From the NCBI RefSeq assembly GCF_018069805.1, contig NZ_JAGPYN010000028.1:1-57422 (forward strand): DNA of 57,422 nucleotides. The letters are read 5' to 3'. Shown here in pieces: positions 1 through 9,013 of the stretch (position 1 is its first letter; each line of letters opens with the position of its first letter). The notes under the pieces are model-generated. The model ran no database searches. It saw nothing but the letters and a program-made list of their open reading frames with translations, and was not told the DNA's origin. Both the position numbers and the translations under genes were made by a program. The DNA comes from Pseudoalteromonas ostreae. GTDB lineage: Bacteria > Pseudomonadota > Gammaproteobacteria > Enterobacterales > Alteromonadaceae.

Positions 1-34
1 AAGGTTATTTTGTATCGACAGTTGGTTTAGATGA

Positions 35-109
35 AAATATGGCTTAGATTATATTCGAAACCAAGAAAAGGATGATGAACACCGAGATCAATTAAAGTTT
101 CAAGTGTAG
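35..109 (+). pseudogene. Probable C-terminal tail of a transposase (IS200/RAYT-like), truncated by the window edge
   Basis: After an in-frame TGA at 32-34 there is an open frame ending in TAG at 107-109 that reads KYGLDYIRNQEKDDEHRDQL and a few more residues. The YIRNQ...H pattern resembles the C-terminus of Y1 (IS200/REP-associated) transposases, in which a YI.NQ..HH motif is common. Two compact hairpins follow at once, which also suits that family. The upstream part lies outside the window, and the TGA suggests either decay or that the gene is read in another frame further left. Family assignment rests on a short motif only. Confidence 0.3.
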
Positions 110-131
110 TACACCTTAGGCGTTTTCTTTA

Positions 132-176
132 GCCCTTTGAGGGCGTAATCAAATAAGCCTCCGGCTTTGCCGGAGG
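132..176. repeat. Two consecutive GC-rich hairpins (REP-like or element end)
   Basis: The first hairpin pairs GCCCT (132-136) with AGGGC (140-144). The second pairs CCTCCGGC (158-165) with GCCGGAGG (169-176) across a TTT loop. Neither is followed by a T-tract, so they are unlikely to be simple intrinsic terminators. Paired short hairpins next to a Y1-type transposase tail are typical of REP sequences or of IS200/IS605-type ends, but this is inference. Confidence 0.45.
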
Positions 177-688
177 TCAGTTAACTACTAGCAAATAAAG
201 GATATGACTTTTGACTTATACAAGATTACCTATTACTGGCTTATTGAGAATTAACCGAAAAAATACCGCGTTTATGCACAAGACCTCTAGTTAGTCATTA
301 GAAGGTTTATGGCTATATGCCTGCACAATTCAAACAAAGTAATTTGTATCAGCTATTTTGATTTAAAATAATTGAATGAAGACTGTAAAGCTAAGGTTAC
401 GCATTACTTCAGATTATGTATGATGTGTTCTTTTGTCTGGTTATCCATAGCTCTTTTGATTAATTAACTAGGAACTTACTCTGTTAATTAATTTTATGTT
501 TTATATTAATAAGTTAAACGTTACTTAATTGATATTTAAAAAAGGGGAAGTGTGATAGAACTGTGCAATTCATCGATAATATTTATCTCATAACTAAATA
601 ATTGATAATTAGCGAATATAGTCCTTGAACAGGGGCACTGCATACGTTAATTTCACCTATCAGGTAAATGTAGGAATGAGGAAATTAT
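177..688. other. Gene-free interval upstream of the DAHP synthase gene
   Basis: About 510 bases of AT-rich DNA without a convincing reading frame on either strand. It must contain the promoter of the DAHP synthase gene. A good ribosome binding site (GAGGAAA, about 678-684) sits at its right end. I could not pick a unique promoter or a TyrR-type operator by eye. Confidence 0.5.
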
Positions 689-2038
689 ATGCAGTCGTGG
701 AACCCAAATAGCTGGAGAGAGCTCCCAATACTTCAGCAGCCACAGTATCCAGATCAAGAAGCGCTTAAAACAATCGAAGGCCAATTAAAAAGTGCACCGC
801 CACTGGTCTTTGCAGAAGAGACCCGTAGTTTATTTAAACAACTAGAAGACGTTTGTGAAGGCCGTGCCTTCTTACTTCAAGGTGGTGATTGTGCTGAATC
901 ATTTAGTGACTTTAATGCCGCTAATATTCGTGACACATTTAAAACAATTTTACAGATGGCCGTTGTACTTACTTATGGCGGTAAATGCCCTGTAGTTAAG
1001 ATTGCGCGCATGGCAGGGCAATATGCTAAACCACGCTCAGCAGATTTAGAAACCATTGATGGGGTGTCTTTACCTTCATACCGTGGTGATATCGTAAATA
1101 ATTTTGAGTTTACTGAACAAGCGCGTATTCCCGATCCACAGCGCTTAATGACGGCTTATCATCACAGTGCAGCAACATTAAATTTATTACGCGCATTCGC
1201 ACAAGGTGGACTTGCTGATTTACACCAGGTAAATCGTTGGAACATGGGGTTTGTTGCCGCTAACCCACTGAAAGAAAAATACCAACAGCTTGCGGATAAG
1301 ATCCAAGATGCGCTTGAGTTTATGGAAGTATGTGGTATTAACTCAACAATTGCACCAAGCCTAAAAGAAACTGATTTATATACCTCTCATGAAGCGTTAT
1401 TACTAGGGTATGAAGAAGCGCTTACTCGCCGAGATCATCTATCAGGCGAATGGTATGACTGCTCCGCACATTTTGTTTGGATTGGTGAACGTACTCGCCA
1501 ACTTGATCATGCCCATATCGAATTCTTTAAAGGTATTAAAAATCCAATTGGGGTAAAAGTTGGACCAGGAATGGATCCTGATGACTTAATTCGTTTAATT
1601 GATGCACTTAATCCAGATAACATCCCTGGGCGCTTAACATTAATCACACGTATGGGTGCTGATATACTTCCTGAAAAGTTACCAGCATTAGTGCGTCGCG
1701 TTCAACAAGAAGGCCGTAAAGTAATTTGGAGTTCTGATCCAATGCACGGAAATACTGAAAAAGCGACATCAGGGTATAAAACCCGAAGCTTTGACAATAT
1801 TTTACGTGAGATAAGCCAGTTCTTCGCAGTTCATAAAGCTGAGGGCTCGTATGCAGGTGGTGTTCATTTAGAAATGACCGGCCAACATGTTACAGAGTGT
1901 ACTGGTGGTGCTTATGGATTATCTGATGACGATTTAGCACAGCGCTATCGCACTCAGTGTGACCCACGTTTAAATGCTGATCAGGTATTAGAACTTGGCT
2001 TCTTGGTTGCAGATTTATTAAAAGACGCACGTAAGTAA
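689..2038 (+). CDS. Class II 3-deoxy-7-phosphoheptulonate (DAHP) synthase
   Basis: Condenses phosphoenolpyruvate with erythrose 4-phosphate, the first step of the shikimate pathway to aromatic amino acids, in the cytoplasm. At 449 residues it belongs to the plant-like class II family, not the shorter class I AroF/G/H enzymes. Visible family blocks are GGDCAESF near residue 65, RMAGQYAKPRS near 105, the long WIGERTRQLDHAH...GVKVGP block near 265-295, SSDPMHGNT near 350 and GGVHLEMTGQHVTEC near 390-405; these carry the metal and substrate ligands. The ATG has GAGGAAA just upstream. It is monocistronic, with a strong hairpin terminator directly downstream. Its PEP substrate links it loosely to the neighbouring ppsA. 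Confidence 0.95.
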   Translation: MQSWNPNSWRELPILQQPQYPDQEALKTIEGQLKSAPPLVFAEETRSLFKQLEDVCEGRAFLLQGGDCAESFSDFNAANIRDTFKTILQMAVVLTYGGKCPVVKIARMAGQYAKPRSADLETIDGVSLPSYRGDIVNNFEFTEQARIPDPQRLMTAYHHSAATLNLLRAFAQGGLADLHQVNRWNMGFVAANPLKEKYQQLADKIQDALEFMEVCGINSTIAPSLKETDLYTSHEALLLGYEEALTRRDHLSGEWYDCSAHFVWIGERTRQLDHAHIEFFKGIKNPIGVKVGPGMDPDDLIRLIDALNPDNIPGRLTLITRMGADILPEKLPALVRRVQQEGRKVIWSSDPMHGNTEKATSGYKTRSFDNILREISQFFAVHKAEGSYAGGVHLEMTGQHVTECTGGAYGLSDDDLAQRYRTQCDPRLNADQVLELGFLVADLLKDARK

Positions 2039-2055
2039 AGTTAGTCCAAAAAATT

Positions 2056-2079
2056 AAAAGCCGCACATGCGGCTTTTTT
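2056..2079 (+). terminator. Intrinsic terminator of the DAHP synthase gene
   Basis: AAAAGCCGC (2056-2064) pairs with GCGGCTTTT (2069-2077) around an ACAT loop and runs into a T-tract. The 5' A-run also makes it usable for ppsR, which converges from the right. Confidence 0.9.
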
Positions 2080-2123
2080 AATATCCGATATTACTTTTTA
2101 TTACAAAATTTGCTAAATTGAAG

Positions 2124-2933
2124 TTAGTACTTACGTCGCTCAAGGTTAGTATCTGAAATGATCTTAGCTGAAATTTCTTCTACAGAATGATGGGTCGAAT
2201 TTAAATACGCCAACTTATATTTTTTATACAACATTTCAACTTCACGTACTTCGATTCGACATTGCTTAAGCGAAGCATATTTTGAATTAGCCATCCGGCG
2301 TTGGCGAATATCAGCCAATCTCACAGGATCAATAGTTAGCCCAAACAACTTCTCTTTATAGGCAATTAAGCACTGCGGTAATTTACCCGAATCTAGATCT
2401 TCTTCAGTAATAGGGTAGTTAGCCGCTTTAATACCGTATTGCAGAGCTAAATAAAGGCTTGTTGGCGTTTTACCACTGCGACTTACGCCGACTAAAATTA
2501 TATCAGCTTCAGCATAGTTGCTAATATTAGCACCATCATCATTAGTAAGCGCATAGTTCACAGCATCAATTCTAAAATCATAACTTTTTTCATGCATTGA
2601 ATGAGTACGATGAATTTTAGGCACAGGTGCAACTTTGATCTCTTGCTCTATTTTCTCACTAAAAGTAGTTAAAAAATCATAAGTAACCGCGTTTGATGAA
2701 CGAATAATTTCACTTAAGTTATGGTTAACGAAAGTAAAAAATACCAGTGGTTTTTCACCTTCACGCTGTGCAGTTGCATTGATAATTGCTTTTATTTCGT
2801 TCGCTTTTTTTTCAGTTTCAACAAAAGGAATAGTTTTATGATTAAATTCGACAGGAAATAAAGACAAGGTCGCATGACCAAACACTTCAGATGTGATTGC
2901 CGTGCCATCTGAAATATAAAACGCAGTTCTCAT
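2124..2933 (-). CDS. ppsR: PEP synthase regulatory protein (bifunctional Ser/Thr kinase / pyrophosphorylase)
   Basis: DUF299 family protein. It phosphorylates PEP synthase on a threonine beside the catalytic histidine (ADP-dependent, inactivating) and reverses this by phosphate-dependent pyrophosphorolysis. The P-loop is visible as GVSRSGKTPTS around residues 149-159. Length (269 aa) matches the family (about 270-280). The start ATG is preceded by AGAGG with a four-base gap. The gene is divergent from ppsA, its target, with roughly 150 bp between the two starts, the usual arrangement in gammaproteobacteria; shared regulation of the intergenic region is likely but no operator was identified. 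Confidence 0.95.
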   Translation of the reverse strand: MRTAFYISDGTAITSEVFGHATLSLFPVEFNHKTIPFVETEKKANEIKAIINATAQREGEKPLVFFTFVNHNLSEIIRSSNAVTYDFLTTFSEKIEQEIKVAPVPKIHRTHSMHEKSYDFRIDAVNYALTNDDGANISNYAEADIILVGVSRSGKTPTSLYLALQYGIKAANYPITEEDLDSGKLPQCLIAYKEKLFGLTIDPVRLADIRQRRMANSKYASLKQCRIEVREVEMLYKKYKLAYLNSTHHSVEEISAKIISDTNLERRKY

Positions 2934-3087
2934 AAAGCCTCTTTTTTATTACATTTAATTTTAAAATAAGTGTATCACGGTTTACGTGAGGACGTTTGCC
3001 AGTGTAGAATGGGGGCGACCTTTATAAAAGGTTTTCTTTCTTAACTCTCACAGTTAGTACTACAATTTGTTTTTTGGAGAAAGATCC

Positions 3088-5463
3088 GTGCAAGAATACG
3101 TTCTCTGGTATCAAGAGCTTGGTATGCAAGATGTTCCTCGAGTTGGTGGTAAAAATGCCTCACTTGGTGAAATGATTTCAAACTTAGCCAACGCAGGTGT
3201 GCAAGTCCCAGGTGGTTTTGCTACTACCTCAGACGCTTTTAACGAGTTTTTAGAGCAATCAGGACTCAACGCAAAAATTCACGACATTTTAGATACTCTT
3301 GATGTTGATGATGTAAACACACTCGCCAAAGTCGGCGCCGATATCCGTCAGTGGATTATCGATACCCCATTCCAACCTAGTCTAGATAAAGCAATCCGCG
3401 ATGCATACAGCCAACTCCACGGCAATGCAGAAGACGATGTTTCATTCGCTGTTCGTTCATCAGCTACTGCTGAAGATATGCCAGACGCCTCGTTTGCAGG
3501 CCAACAAGAAACGTTCTTAAACGTTGTTGGTATTGATTCTGTAATGACTGCTATTAAACACGTATTCGCTTCGTTATTTAACGACCGCGCTATTTCTTAT
3601 CGTGTTCACCAAGGCTACGATCACCGTGGTGTAGCGTTATCAGCGGGTATTCAACGCATGGTACGCTCTGATAAATCAGCATCAGGTGTTATGTTCAGTA
3701 TTGATACTGAATCGGGCTTTGAAGATGTAGTCTTTATCACATCAAGTTATGGTTTGGGTGAAATGGTTGTACAGGGTGCGGTTAACCCAGATGAATTTTA
3801 TGTTCATAAACCAACGCTACTTAAAAACAAGCCAGCTGTAGTACGTCGTAACATTGGCTCTAAAGCCATTCAAATGATTTACTCTCAAGACAAAGCTCAT
3901 GGCAAACAAGTAGAAATTGTTGACGTAGACTCAGCACTTTCAAACAAATTTTCGATTACAGATGAAGAAGTGCAAGATCTTGCTAAACAAGCTGTAATCA
4001 TTGAAAAGCATTATGGTCGTCCAATGGACATCGAATGGGCAAAAGATGGTAACGATGGCAAACTTTATATAGTTCAAGCGCGTCCAGAAACTGTTCGCTC
4101 AAACGAAGACACAAACGTAATGGAACGCTTCCAACTAAATGGCAGCAGCAATGTTGTTGTTGAAGGCCGTGCAATTGGTCATAAAATTGGTAGTGGTGTT
4201 GTACGTGTACTTGATTCAATCAAAGAGATGGACCAAGTACAAGTAGGTGACATTTTAGTTACCGACATGACAGACCCTGATTGGGAACCTATCATGAAAC
4301 GCGCGGCTGCGATTGTTACAAATCGTGGTGGTCGTACATGTCATGCTGCAATCATTGCACGTGAGTTAGGTATTCCAGCCGTTGTTGGTTGTGGTAATGC
4401 AACAGACTTAATTAAAGCAGGTCAAGAAGTTACTGTATCATGTGCCGAAGGGGATACAGGTTTCATCTACGAAGGTATTTTAGACTTTGAAGTACTTACT
4501 TCACGTGTGGACGAAATGCCTGAACTTCCAATGAAAGTGATGATGAACGTAGGTAACCCAGATCGCGCATTCGATTTTGCACGTTTACCACATTCAGGTG
4601 TTGGCCTTGCGCGCGTTGAGTTTATTATCAACCGCATGATTGGCGTCCACCCTAAAGCGTTATTAAATTTTGATGCACAAACAGATGCATTAAAAGCAGA
4701 AATCACAGACATGATTGCCGGTTACGAATCTCCTGTTGAATTCTATATCGGTAAACTGGTTGAAGGTATTTCTACCCTAGGTTGTGCGTTTGCACCAGAG
4801 CGTGTAATTGTTCGTATGTCTGATTTTAAATCAAACGAATACGCTAACTTAGTAGGCGGCCAGCAATACGAGCCAGAAGAAGAAAACCCAATGATTGGTT
4901 TCCGAGGCGCTGCACGTTATATCTCTGAAGACTTCCGTGATTGTTTTGCACTTGAGTGTGAAGCAATAAAACGCGTAAGAAACAGCATGGATATGACCAA
5001 CATCGAAATCATGATCCCATTCGTACGTACCCTTGAAGAAGGTAAACGCGTTATTGAACTACTTGAAGAACACGGCCTTAAACGTGGCGAAAATGGTCTT
5101 AAAGTAATCATGATGTGTGAGCTTCCGTCAAACGCATTAATGGCTGAAGAATTCTTAGAATACTTCGATGGTTTCTCTATCGGCTCTAACGATTTAACTC
5201 AGTTAACGCTTGGTCTTGACCGCGATTCAGGTTTAATTGCCCACCTATTTGATGAGCGCGACCCTGCAATCAAAAAGCTACTTTCTATGGCTATTAAAAC
5301 AGCGAAAGAAAAAGGTAAATATGTAGGTATTTGTGGTCAAGGTCCTTCAGATCATGAAGACTTTGCTGCATGGTTAGTAGAGCAGGGTATTGACTCTGTT
5401 TCACTAAACCCAGATACAGTACTTGAAACTTGGTTATACCTTGCTAAAAAATTAGCAAAATAA
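3088..5463 (+). CDS. ppsA: Phosphoenolpyruvate synthase
   Basis: Converts pyruvate, ATP and water to PEP, AMP and phosphate, allowing gluconeogenesis from three-carbon compounds. Domains in order: N-terminal ATP-grasp (VGGKNASLGEM near the start; FAVRSSATAEDMP), the swivelling phosphohistidine domain with TNRGGRTCHAA, where the catalytic His is residue 419 by my count, and the C-terminal PEP/pyruvate-binding barrel. The open frame extends to a TTG at 3067, but the GTG at 3088 has GGAGA seven bases upstream and gives the expected N-terminus (EYVLWYQELGM), so I choose GTG and 791 residues. The conserved Thr two residues before the catalytic His is the PpsR target. A terminator follows. Confidence 0.96.
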   Translation: MQEYVLWYQELGMQDVPRVGGKNASLGEMISNLANAGVQVPGGFATTSDAFNEFLEQSGLNAKIHDILDTLDVDDVNTLAKVGADIRQWIIDTPFQPSLDKAIRDAYSQLHGNAEDDVSFAVRSSATAEDMPDASFAGQQETFLNVVGIDSVMTAIKHVFASLFNDRAISYRVHQGYDHRGVALSAGIQRMVRSDKSASGVMFSIDTESGFEDVVFITSSYGLGEMVVQGAVNPDEFYVHKPTLLKNKPAVVRRNIGSKAIQMIYSQDKAHGKQVEIVDVDSALSNKFSITDEEVQDLAKQAVIIEKHYGRPMDIEWAKDGNDGKLYIVQARPETVRSNEDTNVMERFQLNGSSNVVVEGRAIGHKIGSGVVRVLDSIKEMDQVQVGDILVTDMTDPDWEPIMKRAAAIVTNRGGRTCHAAIIARELGIPAVVGCGNATDLIKAGQEVTVSCAEGDTGFIYEGILDFEVLTSRVDEMPELPMKVMMNVGNPDRAFDFARLPHSGVGLARVEFIINRMIGVHPKALLNFDAQTDALKAEITDMIAGYESPVEFYIGKLVEGISTLGCAFAPERVIVRMSDFKSNEYANLVGGQQYEPEEENPMIGFRGAARYISEDFRDCFALECEAIKRVRNSMDMTNIEIMIPFVRTLEEGKRVIELLEEHGLKRGENGLKVIMMCELPSNALMAEEFLEYFDGFSIGSNDLTQLTLGLDRDSGLIAHLFDERDPAIKKLLSMAIKTAKEKGKYVGICGQGPSDHEDFAAWLVEQGIDSVSLNPDTVLETWLYLAKKLAK

Positions 5464-5476
5464 TCGTTAAAGTATA

Positions 5477-5506
5477 AAAAATGCCAGCGTTATTGCTGGC
5501 ATTTTT
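5477..5506. terminator. Bidirectional intrinsic terminator between ppsA and the convergent small gene
   Basis: AAAAATGCCAGC (5477-5488) pairs perfectly with GCTGGCATTTTT (5495-5506) around a six-base loop, giving a U-tract in both directions. Confidence 0.9.
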
Positions 5507-5540
5507 GTTTACTCAATATGTTATAGCTTTTTTATAACTT

Positions 5541-5750
5541 TTATCGTGCTAACTTCTTATCTAAGAACGCGCAAGATTTTGTCAGCGCTTTTTGGCAAAT
5601 TGCTAAATAATGGCGTGCTTTAGGGTAATAAAAAGAGAAACACATAAGCCCTGCAATAAAAAAGATCAAAGAAGGGCCAGGTACAACAGCAAAAAATAAT
5701 CCCAGCAACATAAATAAACTGCCGACTAAAACTAATACACATTTTTTCAT
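5541..5750 (-). CDS. Small inner-membrane protein, PGPGW-like
   Basis: A 69-residue protein with two hydrophobic segments separated by a VVPGPSLIFF turn, which resembles the putative transmembrane PGPGW family. No enzymatic role is known for the family. The frame extends eight codons further upstream, but the ATG at 5750 is followed by AAA AAA and preceded by GAGGGA at good spacing, so that start is preferred. The C-terminal third is polar and basic and probably cytoplasmic. The gene stands alone, convergent with ppsA and sharing its terminator. Confidence 0.7.
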   Translation of the reverse strand: MKKCVLVLVGSLFMLLGLFFAVVPGPSLIFFIAGLMCFSFYYPKARHYLAICQKALTKSCAFLDKKLAR

Positions 5751-5899
5751 TTCAATTCCCTCACAATAAAGCATCTACTACGAGTATAAGTAATCACAGC
5801 CTTTTAACGATAAAAAGAGTGTTACAAACTGTAAAATCTTCAATTTCTATTGCTCTTTAGCATGATATAATCGAACAAATGCCTTAATTTACTACCGTC

Positions 5900-8800
5900 A
5901 TGATAGCAACTATTAGCCAACAAGATGCCACGACCGATTTAGTCGCAAGTTACTTAAAAACTATAATTAAACAAGGGTTTACTGGTGATACTGATGCAAG
6001 TTATGCAACTCGTATAACTGCATCAACTGATAACAGTATTTACCAGCAGTTACCGCAAAGTGTTATTTTTCCTAAAACTGAAAAAGATATTCAAATTGCT
6101 CTGCAAACTGCTGCACAAGACCCTTATCTATCGCTAACTTTTGGACCACGCGGCGGTGGTACAGGCACCAACGGTCAATCATTAACTCCCGGGATCGTAG
6201 TCGATTTATCACGTTATATGCGAGAAATCCTCGAAATTAATCCTGAAGAAGGTTGGGTTAGAGTGCAAACGGGCGTGATTAAAGATCAACTAAATGATTT
6301 TTTACGCCCTTATGGATTTTTCTTTGCACCTGATTTATCAACGAGTAATCGCGCAACAATCGGCGGAATGGTTAATACCGATGCATCAGGGCAAGGCTCA
6401 CTGGTGTATGGTAAAACGAGCGATCATGTTTTAGGACTTACCACTTATTTAGTCGATGGCACACAAATGTCAACGACACCAATAGACATTGATAAAGCCA
6501 AACTAATTGCCGAACAAAACACAACAATCGGTAAATTGTACGCCACAGTGATTGATATTTGTTTGTCTGAGCGGGATGCAATTTTAGCCAAGTTTCCACG
6601 TTTAAATCGCTTTTTAACCGGATATGACCTAGAGCATGTGCTAAGTGATGACTTACAAACTTTTGATATGAGTAGGCTGATAACTGGCTCAGAAGGTTCG
6701 CTTGGTATTGTTACTGAAGCTAAATTAAACATCACACCTATTGCTGAATTCAAAACCTTAATCAACATCAAGTATGATAGCTTTGACTCGGCCCTGCGTC
6801 ATTCACCATTCTTGGTCGATGCCCGTGCTACCTCAGTTGAAACCGTTGACAGCAAAGTTTTAAATCTTGCACGTGAAGATATTATTTGGCATTCAGTATC
6901 GGACTTAATAACCGATGTGCCAAATAAAGATATGCAAGGGCTTAACATGGTTGAGTTTAATGCTGTATCGCCTGATGACATAAAAGACAAAGTTGAGTCA
7001 CTATGTGCATTACTCGATGATTGCGTTGCACAACAAAAAAATGGCGTAATTGGTTATCAACTTACCAGCAGTAAGGCTGATATTTTAAAAATTTATGCCA
7101 TGCGTAAAAAATCAGTTGGCTTGTTGGGTAATGTTAAAGGCGCACAAAAACCTTTAGCGTTTGCTGAAGACACCGCCGTACCACCTGAGAATCTTGCAGA
7201 TTATATTGTTGAATTTAGAGCTTTGCTCGATAGCCATAATTTACAATATGGTATGTTTGGTCATGTTGATGCCGGTGTATTACATGTTAGACCGGCACTT
7301 GATATGTGTGATCCCAAACAAGAAAAATTACTGCGAGTGATCTCTGATGAAGTTGTTAAACTCACCGCTAAATACGGTGGTTTAATGTGGGGCGAGCACG
7401 GTAAGGGGTATAGAAGTGAATATGGCCCTGAGTTTTTTGGTGAGCATTTATTTAAGCAATTACGACTTATAAAATCAGCTTTTGATCCTAACAATAGGAT
7501 TAATCCCGGTAAAATATGTACTCCAATTGAAAGTAAGGACTCACTCGTTAGCGTTGATGATCAAAAGCGTGCGTGGTTCGACAGACAAATTTCGGTTGAT
7601 GTTAAAACTAGTTTTAATAATGCAATGACATGCAATGGCAATGGTATTTGCTTTAACTATGATGAAAACTCTCCTATGTGCCCATCATATAAAGTAACCG
7701 GTGATCGTCGTAATTCACCTAAAGGTCGCGCAAGTTTAATGCGCGAATGGCTGCGTTTACAAGAAGCAAAAGAGATTGATTTAATTGAGGTTGAAAAAGA
7801 ACTTAATAAAGGTGAAGTGATCACCTGGTGGGAACGTTTTCAACATAGCCGCGATAAAAAGAAAGGCGTATATGATTTTTCTCATGAAGTTAAAGCCTCA
7901 ATGGATGAGTGTTTAGCGTGTAAAGCATGTACCACAGCGTGCCCAATAAAAGTTGATGTGCCGACTTTTAGATCACGTTTTTTAAATTATTATCACAGTT
8001 ACTACGCGCGCCCACTTAAAGATTATCTAGTCGGTAATATTGAAGCCAGTGCACCATTAATGGCCAAATTTTCAAATGTAATAAACCCAATTGTAAAAAC
8101 TAAATTAGTCAGCTCATTAATAAAAAAATCTGTTGGCTATGTTGATACACCCGTGCTTAGTTCACCACGTTTAACAAAACGGATTACTAAAACACACGAA
8201 TTTAATTTTGCACAACTTTCAGGCTTAACTCCCGAGCAACAAAGTGAGTATGTACTAATTGTGCAAGATCCGTTTACCAGTTTTTATGAAGCTGAGCTGG
8301 TAGAAAGTTTTATAAAAATAATTTCCGCACTAGGCAAGAAGCCAATACTGTTACCGTTTAAGCCAAATGGAAAACCGCAACACGTTAAAGGTTTTTTAAA
8401 TGAATTTAAGATCACAGCAAAAAATGCAGCGACATTTTTAAATTCATTATCTGAAATAAATGCACCACTTGTAGGTTTAGATGCATCATTAGTAATGTGT
8501 TATCGGGATGAATATAATTCTATTTTAGCGGATGAACGTGGTGAGTTTGAAGTGCTCCTTGCTCATGAATGGTTAGCAACACAATCTTTTAAATCATTAG
8601 CTAACAAAGTTGATAGCGATATAACTTTTACGTTATTAAGTCATTGTACTGAAACAACCGCATTACCAAAAGCAGCAAATGTTTGGCAAACAATTTTTAC
8701 TGACTTAGGCCTAAAACTTCATACAACAGCAACAGGGTGTTGCGGTATGGCGGGGACATATGGCCATGAAGCGCAAAACCAGAAAAACTCTCGAGCATTA

Positions 8801-8956
8801 TATGAAATGAGTTGGCAAGGTGTTGTAGAGAAAAATAAACCTGAGCAATTATTAGCAACCGGTTTTTCTTGTCGTAGCCAAGTTAAACGCTATGAAAAAT
8901 TCAAACCAAAACACCCAATAGAACTACTAGCAGATAAGCTAAGCAATAACATTTAA
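5900..8956 (+). CDS. ydiJ: FAD/Fe-S oxidoreductase, YdiJ type (probable D-2-hydroxyacid dehydrogenase)
   Basis: An 1018-residue fusion with the same length and architecture as E. coli YdiJ. The N-terminal half is a PCMH-type FAD-binding domain (GPRGGGTGTNGQ near residue 80; GGMVNTDASGQGSLVYGKTSDHV near 155-175) plus the FAD-linked oxidase C-terminal domain. The second half has a ferredoxin-like cluster site (CLACKACTTACPIKVDVP near residue 672) and a CCG domain (ATGCCGMAGTYGHE near 950). E. coli YdiJ has been linked to D-2-hydroxyglutarate oxidation; I recall this and cannot confirm it here. Electrons would pass to a quinone or electron-transfer protein. The start has only a weak ribosome binding site. 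Confidence 0.9.
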   Translation: MIATISQQDATTDLVASYLKTIIKQGFTGDTDASYATRITASTDNSIYQQLPQSVIFPKTEKDIQIALQTAAQDPYLSLTFGPRGGGTGTNGQSLTPGIVVDLSRYMREILEINPEEGWVRVQTGVIKDQLNDFLRPYGFFFAPDLSTSNRATIGGMVNTDASGQGSLVYGKTSDHVLGLTTYLVDGTQMSTTPIDIDKAKLIAEQNTTIGKLYATVIDICLSERDAILAKFPRLNRFLTGYDLEHVLSDDLQTFDMSRLITGSEGSLGIVTEAKLNITPIAEFKTLINIKYDSFDSALRHSPFLVDARATSVETVDSKVLNLAREDIIWHSVSDLITDVPNKDMQGLNMVEFNAVSPDDIKDKVESLCALLDDCVAQQKNGVIGYQLTSSKADILKIYAMRKKSVGLLGNVKGAQKPLAFAEDTAVPPENLADYIVEFRALLDSHNLQYGMFGHVDAGVLHVRPALDMCDPKQEKLLRVISDEVVKLTAKYGGLMWGEHGKGYRSEYGPEFFGEHLFKQLRLIKSAFDPNNRINPGKICTPIESKDSLVSVDDQKRAWFDRQISVDVKTSFNNAMTCNGNGICFNYDENSPMCPSYKVTGDRRNSPKGRASLMREWLRLQEAKEIDLIEVEKELNKGEVITWWERFQHSRDKKKGVYDFSHEVKASMDECLACKACTTACPIKVDVPTFRSRFLNYYHSYYARPLKDYLVGNIEASAPLMAKFSNVINPIVKTKLVSSLIKKSVGYVDTPVLSSPRLTKRITKTHEFNFAQLSGLTPEQQSEYVLIVQDPFTSFYEAELVESFIKIISALGKKPILLPFKPNGKPQHVKGFLNEFKITAKNAATFLNSLSEINAPLVGLDASLVMCYRDEYNSILADERGEFEVLLAHEWLATQSFKSLANKVDSDITFTLLSHCTETTALPKAANVWQTIFTDLGLKLHTTATGCCGMAGTYGHEAQNQKNSRALYEMSWQGVVEKNKPEQLLATGFSCRSQVKRYEKFKPKHPIELLADKLSNNI

Positions 8957-8959
8957 TAT

Positions 8960-9000
8960 AAAAATGCCGCACGCTTTTTAAAAAGGAATGCGGCATTTTT
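8960..9000. terminator. Bidirectional terminator between ydiJ and the antiporter gene
   Basis: AAAAATGCCGCA (8960-8971) pairs with TGCGGCATTTTT (8989-9000). The 17-base interior contains a further TTTTT/AAAAA pairing. It serves both convergent genes. Confidence 0.88.
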
Positions 9001-9013
9001 TATATCGTGATTT

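Noticed and set aside
3067..3087. TTG at 3067 as the ppsA start
   Set aside because: The GTG at 3088 has a well-spaced GGAGA and gives the N-terminus expected for the family; the ribosome binding site would lie inside the gene if TTG were used.
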